64,000 nucleotides of DNA from UBA6144 sp964399165 (lineage in GTDB: Bacteria > Bdellovibrionota > Bacteriovoracia > Bacteriovoracales > Bacteriovoracaceae). The DNA lies in contig CAYNPO010000005.1 of assembly GCA_964399165.1 (NCBI GenBank), positions 62,001 through 126,000 of the forward strand, in the 5' to 3' direction. The notes under the pieces were generated by a model. That model did no database searches, was not told where the DNA came from, and saw nothing but the letters and a program-made list of their open reading frames with translations. Positions 53,477 to 62,009 of this stretch are shown piece by piece (the stretch's first letter is position 1; each line of letters begins with the position of its first letter). The translations under genes and the position numbers were made by a program.

Positions 53477-53941
53477 ATGTACACGCAAAAGTCGTTCGCG
53501 TTGAAAGCCGCGGACATGCAAAACAAAAAATGGTGGGTCGTCGACGCCACTGACCTGGTGGTGGGACGCCTGGCATCCGAAGTGGCCAAGATCCTCCGCG
53601 GGAAGAACAAGCCCACTTTCTGCACCAACAATGATGCTGGCGATTTCGTCATCATCACCAATGCCGAGAAGGTGCAGTTCACCGGCAACAAGTGGAAAGA
53701 CAAAGAGTACTTCTGGCACACCAACCACATCGGCGGGATTAAGAAGCGCACCGCCGAGGAGCAACTGGCGAAGCATCCGGAGCTCCTGGTGTATGAAGCC
53801 GTTAAAGGCATGCTTCCCAAAAACACTCTGGGGCGCCAGCAGCTCACCAAACTGAAAGTTTTCGTGGGCCCCGCGCACACCCATGAGGCCCAGAAACCCG
53901 AAGCCCTGACCATCACTGCCGCACAAAGGACCCAGAAATGA
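53477..53941 (+). CDS. rplM: 50S ribosomal protein L13
   Basis: A 154-residue L13 with WWVVDATDLVVGRLASEVAKIL, the conserved HTNHIGG, and KGMLPKNTLGRQQLTKLKVF. GAGGT precedes the ATG. The 126-base leader (53351-53476) holds a short GAAAC/GTTTC stem near 53390 and a GC-rich stretch ending in GATAAATTTTATTGATG, but no clear promoter and no recognised L13 leader. ATGA overlap with rpsI. Confidence 0.97.
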   Translation: MYTQKSFALKAADMQNKKWWVVDATDLVVGRLASEVAKILRGKNKPTFCTNNDAGDFVIITNAEKVQFTGNKWKDKEYFWHTNHIGGIKKRTAEEQLAKHPELLVYEAVKGMLPKNTLGRQQLTKLKVFVGPAHTHEAQKPEALTITAAQRTQK

Positions 53942-54339
53942 GCAAAACCAAAGCTTACGACGTCCACACCATCGGCCGCCGGAAATCCTCCGTCGCGCGC
54001 GTGTACGCCTCCCGTGGCACCGGTAAAGTGACCATCAACCACCGCGACGTGACCGATTACTTCCCCATGGCCACCAGCCGCGTGATCGTGTTCCAGCCCC
54101 TGCACCTCCTGAAGCTGACCGAAGGTTACGACTTCAGCATCAACGTGAAGGGTGGGGGCGTTACCGGCCAAGCCGGCGCCGTCCGCCTGGGCATCGCTCG
54201 CGCCCTGCTGAAGCTGAGTCCCGCTGGTCGCGCCGAGCTGAAGAAAGCCGGTTTCCTGACCCGCGACTCCCGGAAAGTTGAACGGAAGAAGTACGGCAAA
54301 CACGGCGCCCGCCGCTCCTGCCAGTTCTCCAAACGCTGA
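53938..54339 (+). CDS. rpsI: 30S ribosomal protein S9
   Basis: A 133-residue S9: IGRRKSSVARVY at the N-terminus, VKGGGVTGQAGAVRLGIARAL in the centre and the terminal RKKYGKHGARRSCQFSKR, whose last residues contact the P-site tRNA. Canonical S9 proteins end in KAR-(R)-x-QFSKR; the Cys here is a small variation. Followed by a strong terminator. Confidence 0.97.
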   Translation: MSKTKAYDVHTIGRRKSSVARVYASRGTGKVTINHRDVTDYFPMATSRVIVFQPLHLLKLTEGYDFSINVKGGGVTGQAGAVRLGIARALLKLSPAGRAELKKAGFLTRDSRKVERKKYGKHGARRSCQFSKR

Positions 54340-54369
54340 TTCGCAAGCACGTCCCTTGGACGTCGAGAA

Positions 54370-54397
54370 AGCCTCCCTCCGGGGAGGCTTTTTTTTT
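54370..54397 (+). terminator. Strong intrinsic terminator after rpsI
   Basis: A perfect 8-bp stem AGCCTCCC/GGGAGGCT (54370-54377 with 54382-54389), a TCCG loop and nine T residues (54389-54397). The first ATG of the next gene follows after three bases. Confidence 0.95.
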
Positions 54398-54400
54398 GCT

Positions 54401-57067
54401 ATGCTGGGCCCCATGGAAAACGGGCAGGGCATAATCCGCATCCGGGGGGCGCGCGTCCACAACCTGAAAGGGGTGGACCTGGATTTGCCGCTCAAGCAGC
54501 TTATTTGCTTCGCCGGCCCTTCGGGGTCGGGCAAGACCTCTCTCGCCTTCCACACACTCCATACGGAGTCCAAACGGCGATTCGTGAATTCCTTCCCCAA
54601 CTCCATGCGGTTCTTCACAGACAGGCCATCGGCGGTGGAAGTGGATGAGATCTACCCGGTGTTGCCGGTGTTTGGATTGCCACAAACCAACCCCGTGATG
54701 GGGTCGCGCTCGGTGGTGGCGGACGTCATGCGCGGCACGGACGCGCTCCAGGGGCTTTATTTCAACTACGCCAAAGAGCACTGTCCCGTTCACGGGGAGG
54801 AGATTCGATCGGTGCCATTCCACGCGCAACTGGCCCAGACCGTGGCTTCGCTCAAGGGCGAAGTTTTCCACTTACTGGTAGATGCCGAATTGGGGGCGGC
54901 CCTCTTCGGCGAGTCCTTCGCGCCGTCACGCTCCTGGGACGTGAAGGCGAAAACGGTGCGGCCCTTTGAGGCGACAGACACCCAATGGGAGGTCATGCGG
55001 TTTAAACGCGGAGGCGAAGCGGGCGCTGAGGAGCGCAATCGTGAAATAGTTCCTCGCTTGGAGGGCCGTCCTCTCGCGCTATGGGCCGAAGGTATGAAAA
55101 AAGTCCTGCCCTTCCGTTTCGTGTCCCGGCGCCGCTGCCCCTCCTGTAACTATGCCGGCAAGAGCGGGCTGACGGCCGGCGCTTTTTCCCCACATACGGC
55201 GCTGGGAGCGTGCAAATCATGCAATGGTTATGGCGCTAACCTGGTATGGGACGAAGAGAAACGACTGGACCGCGAGCTTTCCTTTGATGAGGGCGGCGTG
55301 GCCTTCCTGGGGTTCGGCCCGCTGGATCCCTGGCGCGAGGATCTTCGAAAGACCATGAAGAAGCGCAAGTGGCCCACGGACGTCCCTCTCAAGAAGCTCC
55401 CTCGGGAATTCTTCCGCGCGTTGGAGGAAGGGGACGGAGTTTGGGACGGCTTTCCCAAGGTGCAAAAGTACCTCGAGTCAAAACGCTACAAGCCCGCGGT
55501 CCGTGTGTTCATCCGGAAGATGCAGCGTGAGCAAGTATGCGCTGACTGTCGTGGCTCGCGTTTGGACCGGTCAGTGGACAATTTCCTCCTACCATGGGGG
55601 GCGGGGAAACGAGCTTTGAAGGACCTTTCGCCACTGACGATCTCGGAGTTCGCGGCATTAGCGACATCTGGTACTTCCGCCGATGGTGAGCACGCCCATA
55701 AGCTGGCCGGTGAGCTCGCCCACAAGGCGGTGCTGGCCAAGACCATGGGGCTGGGACATCTGCAGATGGGACGCAAAACCCGCTCCCTCTCCGCAGGAGA
55801 GTACCAGCGCTTGTTGCTGCTTAAATACCTTTCGTTCCAGGGCACGGACGCCCTGTTCGTGTTGGATGAACCCAGCCTGGGACTAGGCGCCGCCGAGCAG
55901 GCTATGCTGCTGGCCGGTTTGCGCGAAGTCATCGCCCAGGGGAATACCGTGGTTGTGATCGACCACTCTGAGTATATGCAGAAGCATGCCGATCACCTGG
56001 TGGTGATGGGCCCAGAGGCTGGACACCGCGGCGGAAGGGTTCTTTACGCTGGGCCAGTCTCTGGCTACGCCTTTCCGCAAGTGGAGGAAATCGAGCGGTT
56101 ACCCGCACAGCCGCGGGGTGAGGGCAGAGAGCTAGTGGTACGTGGGGCTTCCGCACACGGGCTGACCTGGCCCGATTTCAGCGTGCCATTGGGAAAACTG
56201 GTATGGGCGCACGGGCCCTCTGGATCCGGTAAAACCGCTTGTTTGGTAAACGTACTTGCCCAGCACCTGCACAAGCGCATCCACCACGAGAACCTGGTGG
56301 ACGTACCAGGCACCCTCGCCACGATCAAAGGCGCTTCCAGCGTGAGCGACGTGGTGGTGGTGGACGCTCAGCTGAACCGGTTCACCTCGCGTTCCACTGT
56401 GGGAAGCCTGGCCGAGCTCGCGCCGGCGGTGCGACGCCACTACCTTAAGCTTCGCGTCTCCAAGGCCATGGGACTCAAAGACGGGCACTTCTCCCGCAAC
56501 TCAGAGCTTGGAATGTGCCCGCGCTGCGAAGGGAAGGGCGAGCTCATCATCGACATGCAGTACTTGGAAGACATCATCCTCCCCTGCGAGGACTGCCGGG
56601 GGGCAGGGATGAAGCCTGTCTACGCCGAAATCACCGATGGGAAAATGACCGTGGCCGAAGCCTTCAACCGTCCCATTGGGGAAGTGTTGGCCAACGTGGA
56701 GCTTACCCCCAAGTTCCGGCGCGTGTGGGAATACCTCAAGATCCTCAACTTGGACTACCTATCCCTGGAACGCCAGGTGAACTCGCTCTCGGGTGGGGAA
56801 AAGCAGAGACTTTATCTTCTCTGCCAATTCCTCAAGGACATGCGCGGGACCTTGGTCGTGGTGGAGAACCTTTCATTCGGCTTGTCCCCGCGGGAGATCG
56901 TGCGCGTGGGCCAGTTCCTCACAGACTTGGCGAAGCTTGGGAACACGGTGGTGGTCATAGACTCTGACCCCCTGTTCGGCAAGATCGCTCAAACGGAGTT
57001 GGTCTTCGGTGAAAGCGGGCTCACTCCCCTAACGGGGGCAAGGGCTCTTTCGCGGCGAGCTCTTTGA
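54401..57067 (+). CDS. UvrA paralogue with degenerate second ATPase site
   Basis: An 888-residue (884 from the ATG at 54413) protein with two ABC modules in UvrA order. The first has Walker A GPSGSGKT, signature SLSAGEYQR, Walker B FVLDEPSLGL and H-loop IDHSEY. The second has Walker A GPSGSGKT and signature SLSGGEKQR, but reads VVVENLSFGL in place of the DEP Walker B, and IDSDP in place of the EHN H-loop. Zinc-type cysteine pairs are CPSC ... CKSC and CPRC ... CEDC. It is thus not the housekeeping UvrA; a UvrA2-type resistance or DNA-binding role is possible. No ribosome binding site; the start abuts a terminator. Confidence 0.85.
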   Translation: MLGPMENGQGIIRIRGARVHNLKGVDLDLPLKQLICFAGPSGSGKTSLAFHTLHTESKRRFVNSFPNSMRFFTDRPSAVEVDEIYPVLPVFGLPQTNPVMGSRSVVADVMRGTDALQGLYFNYAKEHCPVHGEEIRSVPFHAQLAQTVASLKGEVFHLLVDAELGAALFGESFAPSRSWDVKAKTVRPFEATDTQWEVMRFKRGGEAGAEERNREIVPRLEGRPLALWAEGMKKVLPFRFVSRRRCPSCNYAGKSGLTAGAFSPHTALGACKSCNGYGANLVWDEEKRLDRELSFDEGGVAFLGFGPLDPWREDLRKTMKKRKWPTDVPLKKLPREFFRALEEGDGVWDGFPKVQKYLESKRYKPAVRVFIRKMQREQVCADCRGSRLDRSVDNFLLPWGAGKRALKDLSPLTISEFAALATSGTSADGEHAHKLAGELAHKAVLAKTMGLGHLQMGRKTRSLSAGEYQRLLLLKYLSFQGTDALFVLDEPSLGLGAAEQAMLLAGLREVIAQGNTVVVIDHSEYMQKHADHLVVMGPEAGHRGGRVLYAGPVSGYAFPQVEEIERLPAQPRGEGRELVVRGASAHGLTWPDFSVPLGKLVWAHGPSGSGKTACLVNVLAQHLHKRIHHENLVDVPGTLATIKGASSVSDVVVVDAQLNRFTSRSTVGSLAELAPAVRRHYLKLRVSKAMGLKDGHFSRNSELGMCPRCEGKGELIIDMQYLEDIILPCEDCRGAGMKPVYAEITDGKMTVAEAFNRPIGEVLANVELTPKFRRVWEYLKILNLDYLSLERQVNSLSGGEKQRLYLLCQFLKDMRGTLVVVENLSFGLSPREIVRVGQFLTDLAKLGNTVVVIDSDPLFGKIAQTELVFGESGLTPLTGARALSRRAL

Positions 57068-58772
57068 GGTAATCCCACTCCGGCCCTTGCCCCCCACTTT
57101 CGAGGTCGGCGAGTAATTCAGGGTCGGGAGCGTTGAAGTAGTGTCGCAGGATGGTGCGGATCTTCATTCGCGTGAATTCATCTACTTTGCCTGTCATCTT
57201 CGAAGACTTAAGGCACGTGAGGGCATGCCTGCGGTAGCGTTCCAGAATGGCCCGCGCTTCATCTGGAGCGGCTTTGCTGCGGGCATAGCGCAACTGGCGT
57301 CCGAAATGCTCCTCCAGGAAGCAGTCTGCCGTACCGGGCTCGAAATGTTCGGCAGTCCCTGTGAGCACGATGATATTCATCATGCGGGAGAATTCCGTGT
57401 TCTTGGGCATGTCGCTGTGCATGGCCTCGGAGAGCCGCCGCAAAGTATCCCTGCTGGGAGCGTGATAATAAGCGCGCAGCTTGGCCATGTACGCGGCAAG
57501 CACCGGCATATGGGGGTAGTGCGCCTTGAACTCTGCGACCAGATGATCAGCTTCATCTGTACGCCCGGTACGATAGAGCGGAAACACGACATTGAACCAG
57601 GTTTCTGGCCACATCCGTGTACCATCCATGGTGTGCGATATCCACTTTTTGAGGGTGTTCACCTGGACGTTGCGGAAAATGGTCGCGCCAGCAAAGAAGA
57701 GCGCAAATACGATCATGAGAACGGCTAACGCGCGCGGTCGCTTGGGATCTTGGGGTAGGGCAAGAGCTCCCGCAAGGGAAAAAAAAGCCAACGGGAAGTA
57801 AGCGCGATGGTCAAAGGCTGGATGGGTGATGGGAAAAAAGGAAGACTCGGGGAGAAATGCCATATAACCGCCGACGAAGCTGACTTTAGCCTCCTTGGTC
57901 GGCAAGCGCTTCCACGCCCACACGAGGATGAGCGCGTGCAAGCCCAATAGAAGCCAACGCGGGTTGGCCCATGAGTCCACATTAGGGGCGAAGTCGTAAA
58001 AGAAGCGCAAGCCAAGGGGCGCGATCATCAGCCGGAGATAGGTGAAGAGCACCTCACCTTGCAACAGGAAATATTTCAAAGGTGTCGGGGCCAGAGCATT
58101 GGACTGTGGATTGACCTCGAAGATGACTTGGAAAAGAAGGGGGGCTGTCAGGCACGCCATGTGGGGGATAAGTGCTAGGGGACGCCAGTTTTTGCGGTGT
58201 AAATGCCAGCCAGCAAAGGCGATGAAAATCGGCAAAGCAGCGGTGATGGGTTTGGCGAGCACCGAGAGTAAGAAGAAGAGCAAAGAGAGTGACCAATCCA
58301 CGCGCCGTCCGCAGGTTTCCCAGAGATGGAAGTGTCTCCAAGACGCCAGTCCCGCCAAAGCGGCGATGAGTACGCCCCGTTGCACGATGTGCGTAATGGG
58401 TTGAGTCGCTAACGGATGTACGACGAACAAAGCCATCACCGCCCAGGTCGCCCACGGCAGGCTTTTATCGGTAGAGCGCCCAAGTAGTCGCAGAAGGCGC
58501 AGGAGCTCGAGGAAAACTAGGAAGTGTAAGCCCAGATTGACCAATCGCATGGGAATGGGACGTTTGCCGAAGAGCGTGTAATCCATCCAAAGTGAAAACA
58601 TCAAAACGGGCCGGTCACCAAGCTGTCCGGTGACGGTTTCCTCCAGGCTGGCGAACTCGGGGTTGGTGTGGATGCGAGCCAGATCGTCGCCCACAAAGTC
58701 ACCTGGGAGGGCGGGGATATAAAGGCAGATGAGCAGGATCAACAGTAGTACATTCGCTAACCATGTCCTCAT
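57021..58772 (-). CDS. Polytopic membrane protein, GT-C/TMTC-like with helical tail
   Basis: A 583-residue protein with about ten membrane segments in the first 370 residues and a soluble helical C-terminus. The first loop has FVGDDLARI (paired acidic residues), and the loop near 310 reads THPAFDHRAYFP; together with the GDRPVLMFSLWMDY stretch this is the pattern of GT-C/TMTC-type mannosyltransferase relatives that use polyprenyl-phosphate sugars. The family call is tentative. Last gene of a three-gene minus operon; its ATG overlaps the GT2 stop by four bases. Its 3' end overlaps the UvrA-like gene by 47 bases. Confidence 0.68.
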   Translation of the reverse strand: MRTWLANVLLLILLICLYIPALPGDFVGDDLARIHTNPEFASLEETVTGQLGDRPVLMFSLWMDYTLFGKRPIPMRLVNLGLHFLVFLELLRLLRLLGRSTDKSLPWATWAVMALFVVHPLATQPITHIVQRGVLIAALAGLASWRHFHLWETCGRRVDWSLSLLFFLLSVLAKPITAALPIFIAFAGWHLHRKNWRPLALIPHMACLTAPLLFQVIFEVNPQSNALAPTPLKYFLLQGEVLFTYLRLMIAPLGLRFFYDFAPNVDSWANPRWLLLGLHALILVWAWKRLPTKEAKVSFVGGYMAFLPESSFFPITHPAFDHRAYFPLAFFSLAGALALPQDPKRPRALAVLMIVFALFFAGATIFRNVQVNTLKKWISHTMDGTRMWPETWFNVVFPLYRTGRTDEADHLVAEFKAHYPHMPVLAAYMAKLRAYYHAPSRDTLRRLSEAMHSDMPKNTEFSRMMNIIVLTGTAEHFEPGTADCFLEEHFGRQLRYARSKAAPDEARAILERYRRHALTCLKSSKMTGKVDEFTRMKIRTILRHYFNAPDPELLADLESGGQGPEWDYLKELAAKEPLPPLGE

Positions 58773-59464
58773 TTACTCCTCCACATGGCTGTGAGTACGT
58801 CCCAGGAGTCAGCGAACGCTCGGAATCGGGTGTGGCGGTTTCCCGCAAGATAAACCGTGCTGACGGGAATGGTGGGAGTATGGCGTTGGGAGCGTGCTCG
58901 CTCCAGGAGAACGTTGGTCTCAAAGGCGAAGCCATCGCCGGGAATGCTCAAGAGCTCCTCCGCGATACGGCGGTCGCAATAACGCAAGCCAGACTGGCAG
59001 TCCGGGAGGACAAGGCCATGGCGCAATTTGAGCAAGATGGTGGAGAGTCGGTTCCCGATGAGGCTTCTCCATGGAGTGTTGCCGGAAAAATTACGCACGC
59101 CCATCAAGAAATCAAAGCCCCGTCCAATTCCTTCTTGGGCAACCAACTTCACGTCGGAGGGAAGATGCTGGCCGTCGTCGTCACAGAAGACGAGGGATGT
59201 GGTTCCGGGGTCGCGGGTAAGCACCGTGCGGATTCCGGTTTTCAGAGCACTGCCTTTCCCTTGGTTGATGGGATGGGTCACCACGGTTGCGCCTAGGCGG
59301 GAGCATTCGGCGAAGATGTGGTGCCCATCCATGGGGGAACCATCGTCTACAATGTACACCGCGCGAAATCCCGCCTGCACAAGCTCGCGGGCCAATGCAG
59401 GAAGCGCCGGCGGAGGTCTGAAGCTGGGGATCACCACCGTACATCCGCCCAGGTCGGCAATCAT
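58769..59464 (-). CDS. Family 2 glycosyltransferase
   Basis: A 231-residue GT2 of the dolichyl/polyprenyl-phosphate mannose synthase type. Motifs: TVVIPSFRPP near residue 9, YIVDDGSPMDG near 38, NQGKGSALKTGI near 67 and the metal-binding FCDDDGQH near 92. It has no membrane segment, so it acts at the cytosolic face. GT2 enzymes of this group load a polyprenyl-phosphate with a sugar that is then used by a GT-C enzyme such as the neighbour. Overlaps both neighbours by four bases. Confidence 0.88.
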   Translation of the reverse strand: MIADLGGCTVVIPSFRPPPALPALARELVQAGFRAVYIVDDGSPMDGHHIFAECSRLGATVVTHPINQGKGSALKTGIRTVLTRDPGTTSLVFCDDDGQHLPSDVKLVAQEGIGRGFDFLMGVRNFSGNTPWRSLIGNRLSTILLKLRHGLVLPDCQSGLRYCDRRIAEELLSIPGDGFAFETNVLLERARSQRHTPTIPVSTVYLAGNRHTRFRAFADSWDVLTAMWRSK

Positions 59465-61155
59465 GGGGCGAACACTTTACGAAGAGTGCGCGTGGTGGAT
59501 TGGCGTTGGGCCCGAATCTTGGCTTCTGGGATGGGCTCAAAGCGCTCTTCTTCATAGCCAGGCGGGAGCACGGTTTCCAAGGAGATGGGGCCGGCGATCG
59601 ATTCGATGTCAAAGTCAGCGGGGCTAATGTGGTGGTACTTCACGATGGAGTTACTCCAATTGAAGACCCAGAATGAAAAGTGTGAAAAGGAGGCTGTTGG
59701 GGAGCTCAGTGTAGCCAAAAGTCCTCGCATCACGGCCCAGAGTCGCGAGGGCGAGGAGGCAAAACGGGCCAGTCTGGCGAGGGCTAGACGCGCAGCTCGA
59801 CGGTTGCCACGTAGGAGACGCAGGAGCTTGCCTACTTGAATGTAACCGCCTCCGCGGGGCCCAAGTGCATGTTTGGATAGGCCGGCGAGGAAATTCCGGT
59901 ATCGGCGCAATTGGAAGTCTGGTGAGTTGAAGGTCCGCACGAACTCGACATAGTCAGAGATGATGCGTTCTTTAGGTCGTAGATAACGGATATTGGTGCT
60001 GTACTTATGGCCACCTAATGCGACTTTCCCCTGCCGCAACCGGCCCGCCAACTGCATGCGCCGGTAAAGTGGCGTGCCAGCGAGGGCAGTGAGGAGCGTA
60101 GGATCGCCGGAAATGAGTCCCGAAGACAGTATACCGCCGAGTGCTTCGTGCGTGGTCTCGTCGGTGTCCGTGTCAAAGCCGAAAATCAAGCCGGCTACCA
60201 CTACAATTCCATGTGACTGAATCCGTCGGACCGCCTCGGGCAGGTCGAATTTGGTGTTTTGCACTTTCGCAGTCTCTAGTAGCTGGTTGGCGCCGAAACT
60301 CTCCAGCCCGATGAAGAGCATATCAAAGCCAGATTCCTTCATCTTCGCGAGCAACCCTGGATGATTAACCACGTTGATGGTGAGCCAAGTGTAGAAGCGA
60401 GGGCGGAAATCGCTCTCCTTTCGAAGGGCCAGGACCATGTCACAAAATCCCTCGGCCCATACGGGATCGCCGATGAAATTGTCGCAAGCGAGCAGAACAT
60501 TTACGACGCCCAGTCGCCCGAACTGTATCAATTCCTCCTTGAGCACGGTCAATGGCCTATTGTGGGCCTTATTGTTATCAGGAAGGGTGCGGATGTCACA
60601 AAACTCACACAAAAAAGGACATCCCCTGGAAACTTCCAGCACACCGCCGTAGTACTCCTGACAAGTGGAAGCCAGCAAAGTGAAGTCCATGGGCAACGAT
60701 TCCGAAAGCGCGAAACGGCCTCGGGATTCGTACACTTTCGCACAGACTCCGGAAGCCAATCTTGAGACGAAGTCAGTGATGGAGGATTCACCTTCCCCGA
60801 TGTAAACGGCGTCAAACTCCCCCATCTCCTCTAGGCGGCCTGCCATTTTGAGGGAGCCCGTGGCGGGGCCACCAAGGGCATGCTTGGCTGCAGGAAACTT
60901 TCTGCGTAATTGCCTTAAGAGAGCCAGGTTGGAGGGGACGTCCTGGTTGAGGGCGGAATAAAGAAAGACATCCGCCTCGGCTATGGTCTCGCCACCCTTT
61001 ATGCGTGTGTCTTCGAGCCTGAGTTCAACCCCAGGAAGACCCCGACGGAGGTGGGCCGCCAGCGTATAGGCCCATACGGGCATATAGCGAACCCCAAACA
61101 TCTGCGTGCCTTCGGTCTCCATGTCGACGCAAACGATGAAACTCACTCTCAGCAT
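59461..61155 (-). CDS. Radical SAM protein with B12-binding-like N-domain
   Basis: A 564-residue protein. The N-terminal domain (about 1-135) has the Rossmann-like fold of B12-binding radical SAM enzymes (ADVFLYSALNQDVPSNLALL, ALGGPATGSLKM, AVYIGEGESSITDFV), although the DxHxxG cobalamin motif is not seen. The radical SAM core has Cys179-x3-Cys183-x2-Cys186 in SRGCPFLCEFCDI. The C-terminal part (about 400-564) is helical and not recognised. Such enzymes often methylate or rearrange unactivated carbons. First gene of a three-gene operon; ATG start with weak ribosome binding site. The 106-base divergent gap has no strong promoter. Confidence 0.85.
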   Translation of the reverse strand: MLRVSFIVCVDMETEGTQMFGVRYMPVWAYTLAAHLRRGLPGVELRLEDTRIKGGETIAEADVFLYSALNQDVPSNLALLRQLRRKFPAAKHALGGPATGSLKMAGRLEEMGEFDAVYIGEGESSITDFVSRLASGVCAKVYESRGRFALSESLPMDFTLLASTCQEYYGGVLEVSRGCPFLCEFCDIRTLPDNNKAHNRPLTVLKEELIQFGRLGVVNVLLACDNFIGDPVWAEGFCDMVLALRKESDFRPRFYTWLTINVVNHPGLLAKMKESGFDMLFIGLESFGANQLLETAKVQNTKFDLPEAVRRIQSHGIVVVAGLIFGFDTDTDETTHEALGGILSSGLISGDPTLLTALAGTPLYRRMQLAGRLRQGKVALGGHKYSTNIRYLRPKERIISDYVEFVRTFNSPDFQLRRYRNFLAGLSKHALGPRGGGYIQVGKLLRLLRGNRRAARLALARLARFASSPSRLWAVMRGLLATLSSPTASFSHFSFWVFNWSNSIVKYHHISPADFDIESIAGPISLETVLPPGYEEERFEPIPEAKIRAQRQSTTRTLRKVFAP

Positions 61156-61261
61156 GGGCTCAAATTTACTCCCGACGGTCCTTAGAAGCTAACACATCGA
61201 AAGCACCCAAAGATCTAAGAAAACTCTCAAGTATCCAAAAGGTTGATCCGATAAGTCGGAC

Positions 61262-62005
61262 ATGTTCACCCCCTTTACTCTCTTGAGGTTAGCGTTCACT
61301 AGCTTGTTTGTTTTTCCAATGGCTTGGGCCACAACCTTTGTGCCTCTCCCATTAGAGAAAATGCTGGTGCCAGCGGACGCCATCCTGGTTGGGGACTTTC
61401 TCCGTAGCCAGGCCGTGGTGCTGGAAGACGGCACCGTGGCCACCGAGGCGCATTTCCGCATCGAGCGGGAGTGGGGTGTGAACGCAGCCGAGTACGGCAT
61501 TTCCGAGGTGAAGGTGTATTACCCAGGGGGGAGCCCCATAGGACATGACGCCGTCTGGATAGAGGGAGCTCCGCAGTTCGTGGTGGGGGAAAAGAACGTT
61601 CTGCTCATGCGTCAGCATGACGATGGCCGTCTCTGGGTCCAGGGACTAGCGATGGGGACGTTCAGAGTAGTCCGGGTGGGAGCCACCAGTCTCTTGGTGA
61701 ACGCCATTTTTCCCGATAACGTAGCCTTGAGCCAGATCCCGATGGAGGCTTTCTTGAAGGAAGTCTCAGAGATCAAGCAGGCATCCCTGAAGTCCCCCGA
61801 GTCCGACAAATATATGCGGGAAATGGAGAAGGAACGCCACAGGCGTGTTCATGTCCCCGCCGGCAATTCCCGCTCCATTGCCTCAGTCGGGGCTGGACCG
61901 GAAAATAACCAGGAACCCAACGTCATGGACAGCTTTTGGCTGGTGACGTTGCTGGCCTTCCTGGGGGGTTGCACCGCCTGGGGGGCGCGACGCAAACTGA
62001 GGTAA
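61262..62005 (+). CDS. Secreted protein with C-terminal hydrophobic-basic anchor
   Basis: A 247-residue protein. Signal peptide at about 1-23 (ending AWA-TT), a beta-rich middle (to about 150), a charged helical stretch (about 165-215), and a C-terminal membrane segment FWLVTLLAFLGGCTAWG directly followed by ARRKLR. This tripartite end looks like the sorting tails known as xxx-CTERM; which class is not clear. I do not recognise the main domain. GAGGT of the next gene overlaps the stop, so the two are coupled, and the next gene encodes a metalloprotease with a similar end. Confidence 0.72.
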   Translation: MFTPFTLLRLAFTSLFVFPMAWATTFVPLPLEKMLVPADAILVGDFLRSQAVVLEDGTVATEAHFRIEREWGVNAAEYGISEVKVYYPGGSPIGHDAVWIEGAPQFVVGEKNVLLMRQHDDGRLWVQGLAMGTFRVVRVGATSLLVNAIFPDNVALSQIPMEAFLKEVSEIKQASLKSPESDKYMREMEKERHRRVHVPAGNSRSIASVGAGPENNQEPNVMDSFWLVTLLAFLGGCTAWGARRKLR

Positions 62006-62009
62006 CCCC

